Source: Bigelowiella natans CCMP2755
Taxonomy: Eukaryota > Cercozoa > Chlorarachniophyceae
NCBI GenBank assembly: GCA_000320545.1
Contig: ADNK01002892.1
Span: 5,001 to 48,929 of the forward strand
Direction of reading: 5' to 3'
DNA: 43,929 nucleotides
The notes under the pieces are model-generated. The model did not search any database, was not told the origin of the DNA, and saw only the letters and a program-made list of their open reading frames with translations. Shown here piece by piece: positions 36,285-43,929 of this stretch; the first letter of the stretch is position 1; each line of letters opens with the position of its first letter. Both the position numbers and the translations under genes were made by a program.

Positions 36285-37726
36285 ATACACAAAAAGTCTT
36301 TGCACAAGTTATGAACCAATCAATTACTTCAGTTACCATCATAGTTCTGGACTCAACAGATCTATCAACTGTTCTAGCTGCAATACTTCGTTTAACTGTA
36401 TGAATATTTGCCTCTTAACGATTAAAAGGAAAGTTGAGTGAAATATGTGAATAAAAATATGAACAGTCATCAATAAAATCTCACCTCCAGATGTCTGCTC
36501 AGCGTCAGCTTCTTTAGTTTTTGCTGACCCTATGATCTCTTTAATCGCCTATGATTTACATATATTACCGAGCTTGAACTTCCAAGACTTTACCATCAAT
36601 CCACTTTAGCAAGTGATTCATGACAATTACCTTGACCCACTTCTTGCAGCCTTCGGCTGTAGCAGCGCGGAATTCATATGCTCGGACTGGAGTGTTGATA
36701 ATGAAAACTTTTTGATTATTAGAAGTTGACGATTTTTTGACCCGAAGTTTTGCATTTTGTAGCTGAGCAAAAGCCTTTACATTGTTGACAATAATCGCCT
36801 CTGCTCTATTCGGAAGTAGTGGTATGATTCCGAGTGGAGGTATATCTCGTTCATCACTTCGTTGGATCGAATAGTAGCATAAGTGTCCATGCGCACCTAA
36901 AACAGAAGTTTGGAATTCACAAATACATTTTTAGCTAGAGTTACTAAAACCAACACTAGAAAATCAGAACAAAATTGGAAAAAACACATTTGTTTTATGT
37001 CACCAGTTCGAGTAAGCTCAATGTATCTCCACTTAAAACGCCTGGTCCACACACCTCGTTTTTCTAAAGGCCCTTTTAAAGTTACTCTTACAACTGTTTT
37101 TAGTGTGTGTGAATCATTCGTATTTCTTTGTTTATCATTTCTTCCTCTTCCAACCACAGCAACATATTCGAGGGGAGCAACGATCATATTACTGTTGAGA
37201 TTATCCTCCTTGTGAACATCTTTGCCTTCATTCCTTTCATTAAGTTTTGTATCATCTGTTTTATCATCCGTGCCTTTCTCTTTACATGTTCTCATTTGAC
37301 TCAAAGTGTCAGCTTCCAATTTCTTATACAATTCCCATGGGTCTTCTTCGGAAGAACGTTGTCCATGATCATGAAGCTCCAACACTGCCGTGTTATGGGA
37401 AAATCGTTGAATCTTCAATTTTTCATCAATGTCCTTCTGATTTTCTTCATTTCCATCCCAACTTCGCCTGTATTAGCACATATAAATCAACGCAAACCAA
37501 ATCAAAGGATGGCCGTAGATGAGGAATTCTACAATGACAACCTCCTCATCATCATCATTACTCTTGTACTCCTACGCGCTGTGTTTATTAGACGCTGTTC
37601 AAGATCAAGTCTCCCATCATCATTTTTCTCGGGAGAATTATGGATCTCTTGACCATATTTGCTGGAACCTCTCCTCTCTCCAATCTTGAATTCACTGACA
37701 TTGCTGGCATTGGTGTCGTCTGCCAT
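35028..37726 (-). CDS. PH-domain protein with second PH and probable RhoGEF (DH) segment (partial)
   Basis: Supported exons: 37726-37562 (ATG, MADDTNASNVSEF), 37436-37004, 36896-36631, 36548-36485, 36413-36337. These five join in phase. After a gap come 35594-35481, 35424-35257 and 35185-35028. PH1 (aa ~176-310) reads GPLEKRGVWTRRFKWRYIEL, LCYYSIQRS, then YEFRAATAEGCKKWVKAI with the invariant Trp. PH2's C-terminal half reads YNLRAFSTSERDSWVVILSKI. Then KKIVRTFFVSEEKQYSTAMK and FLEKC, with NVNTLFSLLRLYEKL, resemble the first helices of a DH domain, which activates Rho-type GTPases. If right, the order PH-PH-DH is unusual. The first half of PH2 (possibly a short exon at 35760-35724 reading KSGYLSG) and the 3' end are unresolved. 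The DH assignment is an inference. Confidence 0.6.
36245..36283. repeat. (TA)n microsatellite in PH-protein gene
   Basis: It lies 54 nt beyond the donor at 36336, in the unresolved stretch after exon 5. Confidence 0.85.
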
Positions 37727-38522
37727 GGCTAAAATGCAGATCAGAACTACTTTGCAGTAGTACAAAGGTAACACAACAGTCTAGGAGTTATCTTTGCTTA
37801 TTGTGAGAACTACAGTGGGCGATGCATGCATCGGAATATGTCTGATCCATTCCCAACCATGGACTCTTGCAGGGCTGAGTCGGATGATGGCAGTCGGTAC
37901 GACGAAAAGACTTAAAATTGAAAATAGCCACATATTCTATGTCGTATACAAAAAATGCACTGATTTTTGTGAATTCTAAAAGCCAAAAAGCCAGCGTTTA
38001 AAAAAACCTGAATTACGATGTTGCGTCAATGAAAAAAAGCGCTCTCGAGCAAGAACCAGAGGCGGAAAAATGGTAGCCAGGTCATGGATTTTCTCACATG
38101 AGCAGCACCACTTTCAACATTTAACTACTGCGACATTTATCTATGTCTCTTCTAAAAATAGCACCATAAACCGGCAGTATTTTTTCGCAGTACAATTCCA
38201 GCTTTGACGAAACTTGCATGTGCAATATAGTTGTCGTTTCCCGAAATTCGCATGCATTTCATTGGGAAAAACTAACTACCATTATTTTGATGTCAACCCC
38301 ATTTTTTTTCTAGCAAAATTCGTCGGGTCTTTCGTATTCCATTGACGAGTGTGTAAGGAGGACGGGGGGGGGAAAGGGACAGGACAGGAATTAGAGGACT
38401 ATGTAAATAAAGGCTCTATCTGTATTATTTCCGATCTATCATATTGTGGCTGTTCCCTATGTTCCATTCTCAATTCAGAAAACTCAAACAACGTTCTAAT
38501 TTCATCATTCAGGAAAAGCAAA
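37727..38522. other. Intergenic between two divergent genes
   Basis: The PH gene runs left from 37726 and the protease gene runs right from 38523, so this ~0.8 kb must hold both promoters. I see no clear TATA box or shared element, only an oligo-G tract at 38364-38371. Confidence 0.45.
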
Positions 38523-41108
38523 ATGCTTTTACTGGTTTTTTCTGTCCTTGTAGTGGCCCCAGTCAACTCAGCATGGAATGCGGCGACCATGGTAAGTTTT
38601 GAAATTCATATTTTCGTCGGTTAGAATAACCTTCTAATGTACGTGCGCAATTTAAGCCCCCCCTTTTGAAATCATTGAGTAAAGAGTCCTGTATTCAAAT
38701 CCTTCTTAAATTGTTCATATAGTCACAAAGACAGCATTTTCATCTTCATGCGGAATTGGATGTTACTACTAAAAGTAGCTTTGCAATGCCTCTTCGGATA
38801 AAGGGAAATGCTCCAGATATTAGAATGCGAAGGTCCATAATAATGTGTTACATTTTGTTGAATGCCGACTCATCCTGCATTTTGGATGTCAAAGATATCA
38901 GTCGTTAGAGCGTCGGCACAAGGAGCTACTTTCAGGACAAGCTTCTTTGGTATCTTCCTTGAAAAATATTTTAATACATCCAAGTTCATCTTATGTTATA
39001 TTATAATGCAATCGCTCTGAATAGGTCTTGCTTGACCTTGTCGAAAAACAAGATTACAAGAAAATCATCCTTAAAGATCATGTTTCTGAATTCACGGGAG
39101 AGATTGAAATTGGAACTCCTGGTGAAAAAGAAATAGAACTTTTTAAAAAAATATATTGTTTTTATCACCGCCGGTATCAGTTGGGTTTGAATCAAATATT
39201 ATATCCGAAATTTCTATTATTTATACAAATCTTATGAAACATACATGAATCGATAGGACAATCTGCCCAATGCATTTTTGACACTGGATCTTCGATGGCC
39301 TGGATGATGTATATGAAAGCTGCGAGAACTGAATCTTTATGATTAAAAATCGATAATCAAATTAATTCATCACAATGCTAACAACTTCACAATTTTACTA
39401 AATGAGTCGTTCTGTTAGGTCCACGGAATGCACTACATCAACTTGCAACATACATTCACAGTAAATCGATAAAATGAAAGCATTCTAACGATTTATGTTA
39501 TTTTCTTTTACCTCTTGTTTCTCGTTACATTTTGACGTTCAAAATACTTTGCATCTGAAACTAAACCGCCTAACATTTGTGGCATCATAGATTAAAAATA
39601 ATAAGTATACCAAACAAATCTAACAGGTACAATGCATCAAGCTCAGCCTCGTTCCAAGACCTCAGCCGAATGCTTACCATTCAGTTTGGGACAGGATCTT
39701 TAACTGGTAAGATCTGATCTTCTTTCCTTTTACACACTGATATCTAGGCGAAATTTGCAGCATAAAAACTTTGGAAAATTGATATTATTGAAAAATATCC
39801 AGGTCGACTTGGACATGAAAATATCAACATGGGGGGGGTTATTCTTGAAGATCAACCGTTTGGCCAAATCCTTTCAACTGTTGGGGAGGTATATGCATCG
39901 ATATAGTGGTTATGGTATTAATGTACCGATAAGATGGAAATAATACATTCGTATCCTAATTGGTGAAGGTGTTTTCACTTCCTTTCGATGGCATCTGCGG
40001 GCTATCGTATCGAATGACTGATAGCGTGGAAGCATGTTTTCTTGATGGTACCAAAACATCGAAAGTATATGCGACTACGTTTGTGAAGTATGTTTTTTGC
40101 AGGAATAAAGAAAAGCGAGCGACTAAACGAGAAATCATTTACATTCTACTTTGGGAAAAATGTACTAACACACGAACATTGACTTCGTGTTTCTTCGTCG
40201 TTATTTTTCTCTGCATATTAGGAATCATCTTTGATTCTTGGCGCCCCAGACAAGTCTATTCGAGGAGATGACGTAGAATGGTACCCAAACATAGTGTGAA
40301 TATAATTTCCAATTTTCGCTGAAAATACAAAGCAATATTTTTTATCGACGATGGGATTACTCAGGTATGAGGTCTCCAACAAATACTACTGGGAGGCAAA
40401 GCTGAAAGACGTCAAAATCGGGGGCACTTCTCTCCTCAACAATACTTTTCAAGATTCGTTTTCTGCGGTATAAGAGAAATTAAATCACGACCATAGTTTT
40501 GCATAAGTTAACTATATATCACCTCCAGGTATTCGACACGGGTACCAGTGTAATGACGATGCCCACAGCCCAGGCGACAATGGCAATGACTCTTCTCCGA
40601 GACATGGGACTTTCTTGTCAAATGATTCGTGATGGGAAGGTAAATATTATAAATATGGCAACATGCAAATAGCAATGAAGTTTCCAACAAAAATGCAAAA
40701 TAATTTTGTTCAATATCTTTTTATAGGCCCCAGAAATTTGTTATGAATTTGAGGGAGAAAGCAAAAAAAGCATTTGCGTACATAACTGGTATGAAAATGC
40801 CGAAGGTGTCGACGAATCGTCCCTATCATCCTGTGCACCAGCATTGATGACGCTTGACTTGGCTCGAGAAAATGTGCTTATCCTTGGACAACCGTACGTA
40901 ACAAAACAATAATATGAAAAACAACGTAGCGCTTCAAATCATCCTATGATGAGTCAGTGCAAAGTATTATACCTGTGATCGCATATGATAAGTTCATAAA
41001 GATATGCTTTCACTAATACTTGGGAACTACGTCAGATATTTCTCGGAGCATGTGACTACTTTTGATGTCGAAAATGATCGAATCGGAGTGTATAGGATGC
41101 AGTCATGA
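38523..41108 (+). CDS. Secreted pepsin-like aspartic protease
   Basis: Exons 38523-38591, 39025-39121, 39257-39308, 39419-39460, 39627-39706, 39803-39888, 39969-40047, 40103-40161, 40222-40295, 40365-40467, 40529-40639, 40727-40893 and 41036-41108 close in phase at 363 aa. The N-terminus MLLLVFSVLVVAPVNSAW is a signal peptide, so it enters the secretory pathway. FTGEIEIGTPG leads into active site 1, CIFDTGSSMAW. FGTGSL begins the flap-side strands, and PFDGICGLSY, SFTFYFGKN and SSLILGAPDKS follow. The second lobe has YYWEAKLKDVKIGG, active site 2 VFDTGTS, VLILGQP and FDVENDRIGVY. Both catalytic Asp motifs are intact, so it should be active. A propeptide exon probably starts at 38723 (QHFHLHAEL, FAMPLRIKG), but I could not find its 3' splice partner. 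Length with a pro-region would match the pepsin family. Confidence 0.9.
38723..38840 (+). other. Candidate propeptide exon of the protease
   Basis: It follows acceptor catatag and reads in the phase left by exon 1. FAMPLRIKG and RMRRS resemble the basic pro-segment of pepsin-like enzymes. No donor that restores the phase of the next exon is obvious; gtcaaa at 38888 is possible. Confidence 0.4.
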
Positions 41109-41339
41109 AGACATAGTTGAAGTAGCGCTTTGGGTTAGTGTGGTAATCTAAGCACAGAATTTGATGTACAAAAACATCAAATGCAGCATTTTATGTGTAA
41201 ATGTTGTGTTAAGAGCTGATTCGAATCATCCGTGTTTGTATGTAAATTTTAACTTTATGACGCTGCATAAGTCCGGAGTCAGCATGTTCACCTTCGTCCA
41301 TATAGCCATGTCTATTTGGTTTGTGAATCTGACACACTT
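41109..41339. other. 3' flank of the protease gene
   Basis: Short AT-rich spacer with no gene, leading into island 5. Confidence 0.5.
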
Positions 41340-42620
41340 CTAGCTAGTGATGCATCAAGAAGAAGTAGCAGTTTGTGACATTGTAGTTTGTGAGCGAGCT
41401 AGCAGCTAGCAGTACATGCTCACAGCAACATCTACAAAAGGTTTCAAATTGCCCTGACCCAGCTAGCCAGCAGCCATCTCACTAATTTCATTTCCGCTGC
41501 ATCGCAATGACCGAAACCGCAACATGTGCAAGAATGCCAACCCCTCATTAGCTCTGGAGCTGGGCGCACGTGCATCCGCCCGATCTAGCGACGTCTAGAC
41601 GTGTAGATGAATTCAAAGCAACCAATTTTGGGCAATTTTGCAAATTTTTCAAGCGATTTGGCTAGTCAGTGATGCCAGTAGCTAGGACTGCATCCAGGCA
41701 TGCTGCCAGTTTAGCAGTGCTGGCATGACAAGCTAGCTGGAACCAGCTCCAGAGCTAGCCAGTGCATGCTGGGCTGTCTAGCTAGCTAGCTGTGGCGCAA
41801 GCTCTGGAGCTAGCAAGATGCTGTCTGAACCCAGATCACATGCTTGGACGTGCTAGTTTGCAGTCCAGTCTGGCAGTGGTCTCTAGTGTGGCGCTCGGTT
41901 TGCACGCCACAGCTGCACTGGTGCACGGGCATCGCAAAGCGATGTCCATTGCACGCATGTGTGCGACAGTCTGGCACGCGACACACACAGCGCACCGTCC
42001 TGAAACGTCTCTAGGTCTCACTGCGACACACTGCTAGACTGCGTCGCACTCATGCATGTGCCAGCGTGAAACGGTGCAAGAACGCGCGTGGAAAGCTCCC
42101 GTCTAGCCACGTGCTTGTCAGCGCTCACTAGCTACCTCAGCTTGTCAGGTACATCCTGACGTTGCGTGCTGTCACGTGACGTCACGCGTGACATGCCCAT
42201 TGAGCGTGCAGAGCGTGATGGCATCCATCTAGCTAGGCATGGGGAATCAAATCGACATGTGCCACGAAGTTCCGCAGTTAATGCTTGCCATTTGGCGTCG
42301 TGCAAATCGTTTTCTCGCCACTCGATCATTGCATGCTAGCATGGACACGTTGTTGGCACACGCAGAATCGCACCGATCTGGTCTTATTCTAGCAGTGCGG
42401 CACTTGCGAACACCACAACATGGCGCTCTAGCGCTCTAGCGCTATCTGAGGAATTCTGTGCACGCGATTTCTTTTCAGAATCACTTGCTGCATGCAACGC
42501 AAGTCGCACAATGGACTGGCTGGCTAATGGCTAGCCGACGCGTTGCCTTGCATTGTCTAGCTGTCATGCATTTGCATCCATGCATGCTGGCATGCTTTTC
42601 GCTCTGTGATGTGCAGGTTT
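41340..42620. repeat. Palindrome-rich intergenic island 5 (largest)
   Basis: It has agctctggagct (about 41549 and 41802), agctccagagct (about 41749), runs of gctagctagctag, gctctagcgctctagcgct (42423-42442), and many catgctagcatg and gtgcac words. Base composition is richer in G+C than the flanking introns. There is no supported coding frame. Confidence 0.8.
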
Positions 42621-43290
42621 GAGCAATGACGACTGATCTGTTCCATGGCATGTCTCGCCATTTGAGACCAACAAACGAAGAAGCATGTGGTACGTCATCA
42701 GAGACACACGCAACAAATGCAACACATGTGTGATGAACATTGCATCACTGTGTGCAATGTTGTGAATTTCAACGCTCAAATCCTGACGCAAACATGCCAG
42801 CATAGCCGGATGCATCATTCTTCAACGGTGCCCGCAGTGCCGCGCTAGTCCAATGCAATCACAATTGAAATGCGCAACAAACGCCATCGCCAGCGCAGCA
42901 TCACATTCGCCCTCCAACTTGTGCGAAGAAGATCCATCACATTCGCCCTCCACCATTGCCGCCATGCAACGGGCTGGAAGCGATGTCGCTTTGCTCTAGT
43001 CGCTTTTGCTCCTGTTCCAACCGTAGTTCTGACACCAGCCAGTCCAAGCCCTGTGTTTGTTGTAGAAGATTGAGTTGTTACCGCAGATGCGAGCACTGGG
43101 TGCGGCGGAAAGAACTCGCTCAATCAAACAAATGTAAAGATGAACCGCCCTGCACCGTCGTTTTAACTGGCCGCCCCCACTGCTTAAGTGGCACGCGTTA
43201 TGTGCGGCGAAGAAGAGTGGGAACGCAGAGGCATCACAGCATAAGAAAACATGTTTGTTACGGCTTCGTCTAATCACTTACTTCATACAG
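42621..43290. other. Spacer with a short direct repeat, no gene called
   Basis: The word catcacattcgccctcca occurs at about 42898 and again at about 42935, 37 bp apart. Upstream exons of the next gene may lie within 43081-43280, but none could be joined in phase. Confidence 0.45.
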
Positions 43291-43362
43291 CCCTTCACCG
43301 GTCCTCGCATTACTGACGCAAAGCACAAGTATAAACCGCAAATGCGTGCAACGCACACACAA

Positions 43363-43414
<52 letters not shown>

Positions 43415-43571
43415 GAGAAGAGCCCTTATTTTCTCTCCTAATAACATCGAAAAAGACAAAAGACGGCACACCTTCCTTGCAGGAACCATGATCGATTCGT
43501 TACATGTCCCAGACGAAGCTCATTTACCATCTCTTGTGCCTTCAAAGATTTACGATGCTCACCGTTATTAA
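43291..43571 (+). CDS. Two terminal exons of an unrecognised gene
   Basis: Exon 43291-43345 follows acceptor catacag and encodes PFTGPRITDAKHKYKPQM. Donor gtgcaa at 43346 joins in phase to 43483-43571, which encodes TMIDSLHVPDEAHLP, then SLVPSKIYDAHRY and TAA. The intron holds a GA microsatellite, as elsewhere in the window. The peptide is short and I do not recognise it. The 5' part is not found. Confidence 0.45.
43363..43412. repeat. (GA)n microsatellite in intron
   Basis: It lies in the 43346-43482 intron. Confidence 0.9.
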
Positions 43572-43662
43572 GCATGCAGTATCCTTTTCTCTCATTTCTC
43601 TCACATATACGGCTCTATGAATGTTTGTATTTAATAGTGCGCGAGCGAGTATAAATATATAT

Positions 43663-43700
<38 letters not shown>

Positions 43701-43929
43701 CGCTCACGCAAACACACACACACACACACGCGCGCGCACAAGCACAACACATCTTTCTGCTATGGGAAAATACGTTTGCAAGTATATTCGACTTGCAGTT
43801 GCATGCACACGCGTGATCTATTGCGCGCGCGAGGAGTGTCAGAACCGGAATAGAGGCCATACCGAAACTGCATGCTCTTGGTCCTGCTTGTTCGCAAACA
43901 CGAGCAAATGCGCCCCGCGCAGCCTGATG
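43572..43929. other. Right-edge region with (TA)n and (CA)n tracts
   Basis: A TA tract at about 43656-43697 and a CA/CG tract at about 43706-43739 follow the last stop codon. No coding exon seen. By analogy with the rest of the window it could be an intron of another gene. Confidence 0.5.

Noticed and set aside
39755-39943. 62-codon frame as a protease exon
   Set aside because: The true exon at 39803-39888 uses another frame (RLGHENINMGG) that fits the pepsin fold and the neighbouring phases.
41792-42439. Open frames of 60-81 codons in island 5
   Set aside because: Present on both strands and made of palindromic words; composition artefact.
42898-42955. Possible CRISPR-like or satellite array
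   Set aside because: Only two copies of an 18-bp word, 37 bp apart; too few, and the genome is eukaryotic.

Overview
The window reads as nuclear DNA of an intron-rich single-celled eukaryote. Every gene I could rebuild is split by GT-AG introns, many only 50-150 nt long, some with TACTAAC-type branch sites. The gene content (histone deacetylase, C2H2 zinc finger, PH/RhoGEF-like protein, pepsin-like protease) is eukaryotic. I cannot fix the lineage from sequence alone; a protist or alga is likely. Exons were assembled by hand from reading frame, splice signals and intron phase. Where I say a model closes, all phases fit and the total is a whole number of codons.

Layout, left to right. (1) 1-1908 (+): C-terminal half of a class II-type histone deacetylase. 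(2) 3606-15166 (-): a very large gene of 23 exons whose model closes at 3133 codons. It encodes three ubiquitin-like repeats, a P-loop GTPase domain, a long helical region, a PDZ domain, more helix, a SecA-like DEAD/helicase motor and a C-terminal von Willebrand A domain. Its 5' flank carries a ~236-bp tandem duplication. (3) 17500-19422 (-): an unrecognised 282-aa protein with a Gln/Pro-rich tail. (4) 21144-25835 (+): a 760-aa protein with two C2H2 zinc fingers. (5) 28341-33261 (+): a TSTD2/TrhO-type rhodanese, 15 exons. (6) about 35028-37726 (-): a PH-domain protein with a second PH and a probable RhoGEF (DH) segment, 3' end unresolved. (7) 38523-41108 (+): a secreted pepsin-like aspartic protease. 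(8) 43291-43571 (+): two terminal exons of an unrecognised gene.

The non-coding DNA falls into two kinds. Almost every long dinucleotide microsatellite lies inside an intron that I placed on other grounds. Between genes, usually just beyond a gene's 3' end, there are ~0.5-1.3 kb islands crowded with palindromic GCTAGC, GCATGC and AGCTCYRGAGCT words and free of microsatellites.

The best candidate for an undescribed system is the giant gene. One polypeptide joins ubiquitin-like, GTPase, PDZ, SecA-type ATPase and vWA modules, with the GTPase and motor each on one unusually long uninterrupted exon. This resembles the plan of large NTPase-based sensing or conflict proteins, but its function is unknown.
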